From the NCBI GenBank assembly GCA_025924755.1, contig JAICHT010000249.1:1-5354 (forward strand): a DNA stretch of 5,354 nt. Reading direction: 5' to 3'. Origin of the DNA: Chitinophagaceae bacterium. Lineage in GTDB: Bacteria; Bacteroidota; Bacteroidia; Chitinophagales; Chitinophagaceae. Under the pieces are notes generated by a model. The model made no database searches. It was not told where the DNA came from and saw only the letters and a list, made by a program, of their open reading frames with translations. The translations under genes were made by a program, and so were the position numbers. Shown here one piece after another: positions 1 through 5,354 of this stretch (positions within the stretch are counted from its first letter, which is position 1; every line of letters begins with the position of its first letter).

Positions 1-60
1 AAATTTATCGCGGTTGTAGGTGCAGACGGCCACTGATATTTCAGGAAGATTTTTATCCAT
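1..60 (-). CDS. Family 2 glycosyltransferase, N-terminal fragment (runs off the left edge)
   Basis: Only the first 20 codons are inside the window. They start with ATG (complement of 58-60) and stay open to base 1. The peptide contains ISVAVCTYNR at residues 8-17. This is the typical first beta strand and nucleotide-binding start of GT-A fold family 2 glycosyltransferases (Pfam Glycos_transf_2), which normally transfer a sugar from a nucleotide-sugar on the cytoplasmic face of the membrane. The CTYNR form is commoner in polysaccharide or glycan-building enzymes. Polyprenyl-phosphate glycosyltransferases such as CsbB or DPM1 more often show VIPVYNE, so this is probably not a lipid-carrier charging enzyme. 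The start overlaps the stop of the upstream family 4 glycosyltransferase by 8 bp (ATGGATAA), so translation is likely coupled. The catalytic DXD motif lies outside the window, so sugar specificity is unknown. Confidence 0.8.
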   Translation of the reverse strand, partial: MDKNLPEISVAVCTYNRDKF

Positions 61-1171
61 TGTTCAAAGTAAGTTCATCGATATGTAAAGCGGCTTTTTC
101 AGCAATATGTTGCCAGCTAAAATAGTCGTAAAAAGCAGCTGGCGTTTCTGTTTTATGCAAATTGTTTACCTCAGATACCATTTTTTCAACAAAACCGTTC
201 CAATCATTATCTTTTACAAGTACTAATTTATCACTGCAAATTTCAGCAGGAATACCATTGGCTCCCGAAATTGTAGAAACTACCGTAGCGTGATTGGCTA
301 ATGCTTCAATAGCTTTGGTTTTTATGCCGGAGTTGTTTACAATAGGATTTAAGAATAGATGTGAACCCTGATAAAATAAGTTTACATCTTTTACATAGCC
401 ACTATACATACAGTTATGGCAGGCGTTTATTTTTTGTAAAAGAGTGGCTGGCATTCTGTTGCCTGTAATTACTATTTTGTAATTTTTGAAGTGTTGTTGC
501 AGCAACGGCTGGACCTTGCTGATAATTGTTTCGACGGCTTTATAGTTAGGATGGTAATCCATAGTGCCGTTAAAATAAAATATAAATGGCTGACCGTATA
601 TATTTAATTCGTTCAACAATTTCAAATAAGCATCTTTTATAAGAACAGGTGGTGTGATTCCATACGTAATGACTGTTTGCTTTTCCGGGTTGATATTGAA
701 TTCTTTTATGGCTTTTTCTGCATCCGCACGACTGATAAAAAAGGCATAATCGGCCCTTTGGTGCACCCACTTTTCGTAATGCCTGTAACACTTCCACCAC
801 CACTGTTTCATAAATTTAAACCGATCACTTTCAATATTGTGCGAGTGGATGATGAATGGAACACCGGTTCTTTTTTTTATAAGCAAAGCCAGCCATGCAG
901 TATAAGAATGTTCTGCAATAATGCAATCAATTTTTTGTTCCCGGATTATTTGTACCAGCTTTTCTATGCGTATAATATTTAAAGGCATCTTTTTATTAGC
1001 ATATAAAACCGGGTATATCAGGATGTTGGATGCTGGTGTACAATTGTCACCAGAAGCGGCCATGCATATAGAATGATGGCTGCTTAAATATTGGTAAAAT
1101 AAGGCTACTCCCTTTTGCCCGCCCATTAAGGGCGGATATATTTTAAAAGTTACCAGCGCTAATATGTTCAC
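53..1171 (-). CDS. Family 4 (GT-B fold) glycosyltransferase
   Basis: This 372-residue protein has the normal length for a two-domain GT-B enzyme that uses a nucleotide-sugar in the cytoplasm or at the inner membrane face. Visible landmarks are the glycine-rich loop GGQKG (17-21) after the first beta strand, HSHNIES (109-115) closing the N-terminal domain, and a second-domain opening FNGTMDYHPN (200-209). ITGNRMP (235-241), YSGYVKDV (256-263) and the donor-site segment NSGIKTKAIEALA (280-292) with E289 follow. The first glutamate of the classical E-x7-E motif is replaced by S281; related family 4 subgroups with a G-x-K-x-K-x-x-E signature also lack it. There is no signal peptide or membrane segment. 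The start is GTG, one base after the YfhO stop; an AAAGG lies 6 bases upstream of it, and an in-frame TAA just upstream excludes a longer form. The stop overlaps the next glycosyltransferase gene. The fold call is firm; donor and acceptor are unknown. Confidence 0.88.
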   Translation of the reverse strand: MNILALVTFKIYPPLMGGQKGVALFYQYLSSHHSICMAASGDNCTPASNILIYPVLYANKKMPLNIIRIEKLVQIIREQKIDCIIAEHSYTAWLALLIKKRTGVPFIIHSHNIESDRFKFMKQWWWKCYRHYEKWVHQRADYAFFISRADAEKAIKEFNINPEKQTVITYGITPPVLIKDAYLKLLNELNIYGQPFIFYFNGTMDYHPNYKAVETIISKVQPLLQQHFKNYKIVITGNRMPATLLQKINACHNCMYSGYVKDVNLFYQGSHLFLNPIVNNSGIKTKAIEALANHATVVSTISGANGIPAEICSDKLVLVKDNDWNGFVEKMVSEVNNLHKTETPAAFYDYFSWQHIAEKAALHIDELTLNNG

Positions 1172-1185
1172 CTTATACCTTTAGG
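1163..1185 (-). promoter_or_regulatory. Translational coupling junction with Shine-Dalgarno-like AAAGG and GTG start
   Basis: On the minus strand the end of the YfhO gene reads AAAGGTATAAGGTG. The TAA stop of YfhO and the GTG start of the glycosyltransferase are separated by one base, and AAAGG inside the last YfhO codons sits 6 bases before GTG. This is the only start-proximal Shine-Dalgarno-like sequence that I find convincing in the window. It supports GTG as the true start and reinitiation or coupling between the two genes. Confidence 0.55.
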
Positions 1186-3638
1186 TTTCTGGTTCGGTAG
1201 GTATGCGCAATAGAACCGATAAACAGGAGCAACATAAGGATACTGGCTACTATGGCCACTTTTTCGCCGGTATAAAAAGATGCCGGATGGAATACAAACA
1301 GGATATCGTGCTTGCCTGCAGGAACCGATAAACCTCGCAATACATAATTGGTCCTGATGATCGGCACTTCTTTGCCATCCATATAAGCTTTCCATCCTCT
1401 ATCATAATATACTTCGCTGAATACGGCAAAACGATTAGAAGATGAAGTCGACCGATACGTTATTTTGTCATTATCATTATTAACTAGCTGAATGGTTGCA
1501 GTGCTGTCAGCGGAAGGTGTATAGGAAACCAATGCCTTGTCTGTTGTAAATACAATAGCCGTGTCTTTTGGATGAAAATTGGTAAGTGCATTCATAGCTT
1601 CCTGTGGCGTTCCTTCAAAACGCACTGCCTGTACAAACCAGGCGGCTCCTAATGCATCCGGGTTGGCCGACACGGTTTCTTTTCCCTGCTGATCGGCCTG
1701 GATAACATATTTGGTATTGAGCATATTGTAGGAGGGAAGCGAAGCCGGAAAATTATACAACTGGTGTTCAATCAAATCCTGGTAAATACTCAATTTGGCC
1801 GGGTGATAACCACCCACTAAATTATAAAAATACGCTGCGGAAGCGCCTCCGTTAAATGCTCCCTGGATACCTTGCCGCAGATCCAGTACCCGGTAATATC
1901 CTTTATCCTGCAATATCTGCTGATCGGCTGCAGAAGGCGTAAAATTATTTTGATATTCCGTTTCATCCTGGTAGTTATCGCTATTTAAATATTTAGCATC
2001 AATGGCCATTACATCAATAACAGCCAGTATGCCAACTATTGCCAGCGCCACTGTATTTTTAATTTTATTCTTAATACTTAGCCAGATGACAAATGCAACG
2101 GCAGCAATAAATAAAAACGAACGAAGCATGCTGCTTAAAAACAAACTTCTGCGATCATCCTTTAAAGCACTAATGAAATTACGAACGTATCCTTGTACCT
2201 GTTCCGGAGCTGTAGAAACCTGGCTGAGCAATGTTTTATCACCTTCGCTGGTATAATCGAAACTGATGTACAAAAGCAATAGAATAACAAAAATACCTCC
2301 GGTAAGATATAAGCCTTTTTTATAGCGTTCCCCCAACTCCATTTTGTTTTCGGTCGTTACAATTTTTTGCAATGTCATCACCGCCATCATGCAAAAAAGG
2401 AACGTAGGAATAACAATGATCATACTCGGTGCCCGGAACTTATTGTACATGGGCAGTATGTTAAGCAGTAACCCGTTAAAGCCTTTAAAATAGCCGCCCC
2501 AGCTCATTATAATACTGATGGTACAAGCTGCCAGTATCCACCATTTATGTTTATCGTCTAATATAAAAAACCCGATCAACGCTAAAAAACAAATGATAGC
2601 GCCTACATAAGGTGGCCCCGAAGTGCCGCCAATGCCACCCCAGTAAAACTGAATAAAGCTTTGCAATTGCTGACCCATCTGCTGAGGCATTTGCTGCAAG
2701 GCTTCTATTGCTTTTGAATTTTCCTGCGGTATTTCCAAACCGCTGCTGCCGCCATACATTTTTGGAACCATCATAACAAACGGTTCGGTTTTAAACATAC
2801 TGTAGGTGAAGGCATAATCCTTGCTTAAGCCCGTTTTGGTTACGTTTTTATCAGCCAAAGCAGTGCCGCCACGTATGGTTGTCTTAGAAGCTTCGTATGT
2901 GGTAAACAGTGTTACCGCATTGCTTAATACGCCAATAATTCCAGCAGTCAAGGCAATACTTGCTGCGATAATTAAATGCCGGTATTGTTTTAATTTGATC
3001 CATTTAATGGCATATCCAATAGACATAAAGAATGCGATCATCAGCCCATAATACACGATCTGCATATGGTTGAACCCAATCATCAAAGCCGTGAACAAAG
3101 CCGTTAAAGCAGCACCCCACCAATACCGCCGTTCATATATCAATATCAATGAAGCAATTAATCCGGGCAGTAAGGCAATGTTTTGCATTTGCGTATCATG
3201 GCCGGCTGCAATAATTATAGGATTGAATGTGGCATACGAATAAGCCAATCCGCCAATGATACCAATATAGGGATTGATACGAAGCACCTGGGTCAAAAAA
3301 TAAAAACAGATAGAAGCTAAAAAGAAAAAACTTATCGGTTTCGCCAGGAACAAGGTCATAGGGCCATAATACAATATTGGCGCTACGGGATTGTGTGGCT
3401 CCAGCGCAATTTGATATGCGGGCATGCCGCTGAACATGCTATTAGTCCATAAAGGAAGATGGCCGTGTTTTGCTTTATAGTCCATTACATTTTTAGCCAT
3501 CGCTTTCCACTGAATAATATCAGTCTGGTGCAACACTTCGCCCTGCAAAGCTGGTTTGCAATAAAGGATTGCTACTAGTAAAAAAACAATAATGGCAATA
3601 AGGTGGGGCAGTAGTTTTTGAAACGTGCCTTTGTTCAT
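1173..3638 (-). CDS. YfhO-family polytopic membrane protein (GT-C-like)
   Basis: The 821-residue protein matches the YfhO family (Pfam PF09586), inner-membrane proteins related to GT-C glycosyltransferases. In Bacillus and Listeria, YfhO works with the undecaprenyl-phosphate glycosyltransferase CsbB/GtlA to glycosylate lipoteichoic acid on the outer face; a Bacteroidota member must use another acceptor. I count about 13-14 membrane segments: near 11-28, six or seven between 86 and 247, several between 342 and 460, two at 505-546, and one at 794-812. The first extracytoplasmic loop carries HQTDIIQWKAM (37-47); D40 is in the position of the catalytic acid of GT-C enzymes. PLWTNSMFSGMPAYQI (62-77), MLNTKYVI (639-646) and the C-terminal soluble part with DRGWKAYMDGKEV (746-758) and PAGKHDI (773-779) are typical family signatures. 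A Gln/Met-rich stretch (314-327) lies in a predicted outer loop. The ATG start lacks a Shine-Dalgarno. It is first in the minus-strand operon. Confidence 0.9.
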   Translation of the reverse strand: MNKGTFQKLLPHLIAIIVFLLVAILYCKPALQGEVLHQTDIIQWKAMAKNVMDYKAKHGHLPLWTNSMFSGMPAYQIALEPHNPVAPILYYGPMTLFLAKPISFFFLASICFYFLTQVLRINPYIGIIGGLAYSYATFNPIIIAAGHDTQMQNIALLPGLIASLILIYERRYWWGAALTALFTALMIGFNHMQIVYYGLMIAFFMSIGYAIKWIKLKQYRHLIIAASIALTAGIIGVLSNAVTLFTTYEASKTTIRGGTALADKNVTKTGLSKDYAFTYSMFKTEPFVMMVPKMYGGSSGLEIPQENSKAIEALQQMPQQMGQQLQSFIQFYWGGIGGTSGPPYVGAIICFLALIGFFILDDKHKWWILAACTISIIMSWGGYFKGFNGLLLNILPMYNKFRAPSMIIVIPTFLFCMMAVMTLQKIVTTENKMELGERYKKGLYLTGGIFVILLLLYISFDYTSEGDKTLLSQVSTAPEQVQGYVRNFISALKDDRRSLFLSSMLRSFLFIAAVAFVIWLSIKNKIKNTVALAIVGILAVIDVMAIDAKYLNSDNYQDETEYQNNFTPSAADQQILQDKGYYRVLDLRQGIQGAFNGGASAAYFYNLVGGYHPAKLSIYQDLIEHQLYNFPASLPSYNMLNTKYVIQADQQGKETVSANPDALGAAWFVQAVRFEGTPQEAMNALTNFHPKDTAIVFTTDKALVSYTPSADSTATIQLVNNDNDKITYRSTSSSNRFAVFSEVYYDRGWKAYMDGKEVPIIRTNYVLRGLSVPAGKHDILFVFHPASFYTGEKVAIVASILMLLLFIGSIAHTYRTRNLKV

Positions 3639-3712
3639 ACAACGGTAAATTAAGAGGTGGGCAAAATAAGGCTATTTTAAATGAAATTACGATTCTGCCT
3701 ATGAAATTTAAA

Positions 3713-3741
3713 CTAAAGTATACATATTAAAAATGCCACAA
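3713..3741 (-). promoter_or_regulatory. Possible promoter for the YfhO-glycosyltransferase operon (weak)
   Basis: On the minus strand TTG (complement of 3739-3741) is followed after 18 bases by TACTTTAG (complement of 3713-3720). This resembles the Bacteroidota pattern TTG-N19ish-TAnnTTTG with a mismatch in the -7 box. A second -7-like box, TAAATTTC (complement of 3703-3710), lies just downstream but has no well placed TTG. Either would give a leader of about 60-70 bases before the ATG at 3638. The region is AT-rich, so chance matches are likely. Confidence 0.25.
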
Positions 3742-3769
3742 TCAGCATTAAGCTCATAGTAATAACCCA

Positions 3770-3784
3770 CTGCAACTTTCTTGT
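3770..3784 (+). promoter_or_regulatory. Possible -7 box ahead of the queuosine-precursor transporter
   Basis: CTGCAACTTTCTTGT, ending 12 bases before the ATG, is nearly identical (13 of 15 bases) to CTGTAACTTTCCTGT at 4743-4757 in front of the Spy-like gene. The core CAACTTTC is a degenerate fit to TAnnTTTG. If it is a -7 box, the transcript would have a very short leader, which suits the lack of a Shine-Dalgarno here. No clear TTG -33 element is seen. Confidence 0.3.
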
Positions 3785-3796
3785 ATTTCCGCAAAC

Positions 3797-4624
3797 ATGT
3801 TTTATTTTTCCGAAATGATACAAGCCATTCTTAAAGATAAACCTACCAAATTGTTTTTGGGCTTCACCGCTTTTTTTGTAGCCAATGCATTGATAGCCGA
3901 ATGTATTGGCGGTAAGATATTTTCACTGGAAGGCCTGTTTGGTTTTAAGCCAGCACACATTTCTTTATTTGGGCAAAACGATTTGTCCTTCAATCTTACC
4001 TGCGGCGTTATCCTCTGGCCGTTAGAATTTATAATGACGGATATTGTAAACGAATATTACGGTCCTAAAGCGGTTAAGCGCATCAGCTATACGGCCATTG
4101 CATTAATATCTTATGCGTTTGTGATGTTTTATTTAAGCATGCGCTTGCCGGCACCTGGTTGGTGGATCAGTTCCAAAACCGATTCGGGCATACCTGATAT
4201 GCAGGCGGCTTACAGCGGCATCTTTGGGCAGGGCATGTGGATTATTTTAGGAAGCTTAGTGGCTTTTTTGGTGAGCCAGTTAGTAGACGTATATGTGTTT
4301 CACCGGATAAAAAGGGTAACCGGCGAAAAGAAAGTATGGTTGCGGTCTACCGGTTCTACGTTTATATCCCAATTTATTGACAGCTTTATTGTACTGATTA
4401 TCGCATTTAAATTTGGAAACAACTGGTCGTGGGCACAGGTGCTGGCTATTGGTTGTATGAATTACATTTATAAGTTTTCAGTAGCGCTTCTCTTAACACC
4501 CCTGATTTATTTTGCAGAGCATCGTATTGAAAACTATGTAGGAACAAAAACAGCGCATTCTATGAAAAGAGCTGCGATGGGCCTGCAACAAGAAGAGTTT
4601 ACAAATATTCCAGCGGCCGGATAA
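3797..4624 (+). CDS. yhhQ: Queuosine precursor transporter, YhhQ / Vut_1 family
   Basis: This 275-residue inner-membrane protein belongs to the Vut_1/YhhQ family (Pfam PF02592). In E. coli YhhQ imports preQ0 and preQ1, the 7-deazaguanine precursors used to make queuosine at the wobble position of tRNAs with GUN anticodons. Six hydrophobic segments are visible near 17-37, 64-82, 96-116, 146-168, 187-206 and 213-240. Family signatures are MTDIVNEYYGPKAVKR (80-95) with D82 and E86, SQLVDVYVFHRIK (160-172), and TGEKKVWLRSTGSTFISQF (175-193) followed by D195. The long loop between segments 1 and 2 (about 38-63) is common in Bacteroidota members. The first ATG has no Shine-Dalgarno; Met7 (codon at 3815) is an alternative start. 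It is divergent from the YfhO operon and appears to be a single-gene unit. Whether the cell imports preQ0, preQ1 or queuine cannot be decided from this protein, and no queuosine biosynthesis gene is in the window. Confidence 0.9.
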   Translation: MFYFSEMIQAILKDKPTKLFLGFTAFFVANALIAECIGGKIFSLEGLFGFKPAHISLFGQNDLSFNLTCGVILWPLEFIMTDIVNEYYGPKAVKRISYTAIALISYAFVMFYLSMRLPAPGWWISSKTDSGIPDMQAAYSGIFGQGMWIILGSLVAFLVSQLVDVYVFHRIKRVTGEKKVWLRSTGSTFISQFIDSFIVLIIAFKFGNNWSWAQVLAIGCMNYIYKFSVALLLTPLIYFAEHRIENYVGTKTAHSMKRAAMGLQQEEFTNIPAAG

Positions 4625-4640
4625 TTTTTTGTACTTCTAT

Positions 4641-4667
4641 AAAGTGCCTCTTGCGACGCACTCTTTT
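4641..4667 (+). terminator. Weak terminator-like hairpin after the transporter gene
   Basis: AAAGTGC (4641-4647) can pair with GCACT (4658-4662) plus TT after one bulged C, around a 10-base loop, and is followed by a short T run. The stem is only 5 perfect pairs and the T tract is short, so termination would be inefficient; some read-through into the next gene is possible. A T6 run (4625-4630) directly after the stop codon has no good hairpin in front of it. Confidence 0.3.
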
Positions 4668-4706
4668 ACAATCGGAAATTGGAATGAAGCAGGAAGTTTA
4701 TCAATC

Positions 4707-4733
4707 GGTTAACTGATTTTAACCTTCATTAAC
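4707..4733 (+). promoter_or_regulatory. Candidate operator: three TTAAC motifs at 10-bp intervals with an inverted repeat
   Basis: TTAAC occurs at 4709-4713, 4719-4723 and 4729-4733, exactly one helical turn apart. The first two also form a perfect 6-bp inverted repeat, GGTTAA (4707-4712) and TTAACC (4719-4724), separated by 6 bases. The array ends 12 bp before a TAACTTTC -7-like box. Direct repeats phased at 10-11 bp are typical of response-regulator sites such as those of OmpR/PhoB-class proteins. The binding protein here is unknown, and the function is inferred from position and symmetry only. Confidence 0.4.
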
Positions 4734-4745
4734 TACTCACCGCTG

Positions 4746-4753
4746 TAACTTTC
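4746..4753 (+). promoter_or_regulatory. Probable -7 box of the Spy-like gene
   Basis: TAACTTTC matches the Bacteroidota -7 consensus TAnnTTTG except at the last base and lies 25 bases before the ATG at 4779. A canonical TTG is not found at the expected -33 distance; the nearest upstream element is the third TTAAC motif (4729-4733). An activator-dependent promoter would fit that lack. The leader before the ATG is AT-rich with no Shine-Dalgarno. Confidence 0.4.
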
Positions 4754-4778
4754 CTGTTCATTAAATTAAAATAATAAC

Positions 4779-5174
4779 ATGAAAAAGCTGCTAGCTATTT
4801 TTACTATTGCCACAGCACTATATGCTACCAATGCCGAGGCGCAACAACAGGGCGGGAACGATACGGCTGCTATGATGACCCGTATGAAAGAACGCATCAA
4901 GCCGCAGTTGATGGAAAAAACAAAACTAACCGACGAGCAGGCCGATAAAGTAATACAGATCAATTTTAATGAACGCCAGCAAATGCGCGGATTAAGAGAT
5001 TTAAGCGAAGAAGACCGTAAGAAAAAAATGGATGAAATGCAGGCGGATGTTGATAAGAAGTATAAAGATATTCCATTAACCGACGAGCAGATTACCTCTG
5101 TAAATAGCTTTTTTGATGAAATGCGCAAGAACCGGCAGCAGCGCAATGGAGGCAATGGCAATGGAGGACAGTAA
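4779..5174 (+). CDS. Exported Spy/CpxP-like protein with two LTXXQ motifs
   Basis: The 131-residue product begins with a signal peptide, MKKLL then a hydrophobic run to about residue 17, with a likely cleavage after AEA at 20-22. The mature part is highly charged and almost wholly helical in character. It holds two LTDEQ motifs at 50-54 and 100-104, matching the LTXXQ motif of the Spy/CpxP family, whose members act in the periplasm as ATP-independent chaperones or envelope-stress sensors. The size and layout (motif, charged helix, motif, helix) agree with that family, although overall similarity cannot be tested here. The tail (119-131) is rich in Asn, Gly and Gln and probably disordered. No Cys lipobox is seen, so it should be soluble in the periplasm. 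It is monocistronic, with its own promoter-like box and a strong terminator. A generic helical Bacteroidota periplasmic protein is the alternative. Confidence 0.75.
   Translation: MKKLLAIFTIATALYATNAEAQQQGGNDTAAMMTRMKERIKPQLMEKTKLTDEQADKVIQINFNERQQMRGLRDLSEEDRKKKMDEMQADVDKKYKDIPLTDEQITSVNSFFDEMRKNRQQRNGGNGNGGQ
4926..5090 (+). repeat. Pair of 15-base direct repeats encoding LTDEQ
   Basis: YTAACCGACGAGCAG occurs at 4926-4940 and 5076-5090, differing only at the first base. Both copies are in frame and exactly 50 codons apart, encoding the LTDEQ motifs of the Spy-like protein. The identical codon choice at every position but one is more than protein conservation requires. The codons between the copies do not otherwise look duplicated. 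Confidence 0.7.
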
Positions 5175-5195
5175 TTAAAAAACAAATATCATATT

Positions 5196-5225
5196 AAAAG
5201 CTGCAGCATTGCAGCTTTTGTTTTT
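5196..5225 (+). terminator. Strong intrinsic terminator of the Spy-like gene
   Basis: AAAAGCTGCA (5196-5205) and TGCAGCTTTT (5210-5219) form a perfect 10-bp stem with a GCAT loop. It is followed by G and five Ts (5221-5225) and lies 21 bases after the stop codon. Since the stem is flanked by A and T runs, it could also work, less well, on the minus strand for a gene beyond the right edge. Confidence 0.85.
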
Positions 5226-5345
5226 ATACTAAACTGGCGGTGCCATGTCCACCTAGCCTGATGGTGTTAAACCAATTTATTTTAAAACTGGATATCAATT
5301 GGATTGAAATAAATAACGACTCATATTAACGTACATTAATTATAA

Positions 5346-5352
5346 TAACTTT
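5346..5352 (+). promoter_or_regulatory. Possible -7 box at the right edge
   Basis: TAACTTT is identical to the core of the box in front of the Spy-like gene. A TTAAC (5326-5330) and, 10 bp later, a TTAAT (5336-5340) lie upstream. It may be the promoter of a plus-strand gene that starts outside the window. The stretch is very AT-rich, so chance occurrence is quite possible. The rest of 5226-5345 holds no supported gene. Confidence 0.2.
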
Positions 5353-5354
5353 AG

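Noticed and set aside
1..60. Assigning the partial glycosyltransferase as a CsbB/GtlA partner of YfhO
   Set aside because: The visible N-terminus has CTYNR instead of the VIPVYNE pattern usual for polyprenyl-phosphate glycosyltransferases, and the C-terminal membrane segments that would decide it are outside the window.
677..982. Open frame of 101 codons on the plus strand inside the family 4 glycosyltransferase
   Set aside because: It is antisense to a gene with clear family motifs, has no recognisable domain, and has no start signal.
2002..3051. Two plus-strand open frames (2002-2256 and 2821-3051) within the YfhO gene
   Set aside because: Both are antisense to conserved YfhO coding sequence and give hydrophobic shadow translations without family features.
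3639..3796. A preQ1 riboswitch ahead of the queuosine-precursor transporter
   Set aside because: AAACTAA occurs at 3709-3715, reminiscent of the 3' part of preQ1-I aptamers. However, I could not find the required 5' stem and C-rich loop at the right distance, and the motif lies over 80 bases before the start with no linked Shine-Dalgarno.
4766..5185. Open frame of 139 codons on the minus strand opposite the Spy-like gene
   Set aside because: Its product is a Ser/Cys/Leu-rich low-complexity translation, as expected from the antisense of a charged helical gene. The plus-strand gene has a signal peptide, LTXXQ motifs and a terminator, so this is a shadow frame.
5261..5329. A 22-codon open frame starting with ATG in the right intergenic region
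   Set aside because: It has no ribosome binding site and no recognisable features, and its length is expected by chance.

Overview
The window looks like a chromosomal segment from a Bacteroidota bacterium, most likely of the Chitinophagaceae type. This is inferred from protein flavour (a long Bacteroidota-style YfhO and a YhhQ-type transporter with a long first loop), moderately AT-rich DNA, mostly absent Shine-Dalgarno sequences, and promoter elements resembling the Bacteroidota -7 consensus TAnnTTTG. The exact genus cannot be read from the sequence. I see no mobile element, CRISPR array, tRNA or rRNA.

Left part, minus strand (about 1-3638): a tightly packed three-gene unit read right to left. 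It starts with an 821-residue polytopic YfhO-family membrane protein (GT-C-like). Next comes a 372-residue GT-B fold glycosyltransferase of family 4, with a GTG start one base after the YfhO stop. Last is the beginning of a family 2 glycosyltransferase, whose ATG overlaps the preceding stop by 8 bp and which runs off the left edge. The arrangement implies one transcript with coupled translation and a joint role in building or transferring a surface glycan. The acceptor and the sugars cannot be deduced.

Middle (3639-3796): a 158-bp divergent intergenic region that should hold promoters for both sides. It is followed on the plus strand by a queuosine-precursor transporter gene (YhhQ/Vut_1 family, 275 residues), which would import preQ0/preQ1 or a similar base for tRNA queuosine modification.

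Right part: a 154-bp intergenic region with a weak terminator-like hairpin, three TTAAC motifs spaced exactly 10 bp apart, a perfect 6-bp inverted repeat and a TAACTTTC -7-like box. It leads into a 131-residue exported protein with two LTDEQ motifs (LTXXQ, Spy/CpxP-like). This gene ends in a strong intrinsic terminator (10-bp perfect stem, GCAT loop, T tract). The last ~130 bp carry no supported gene, but the extreme right edge shows another TAACTTT box that may be the promoter of a gene beyond the window.

No clearly new biological system is visible. The points most worth following up are the coupled YfhO-GT4-GT2 unit and the phased TTAAC array in front of the Spy-like gene.
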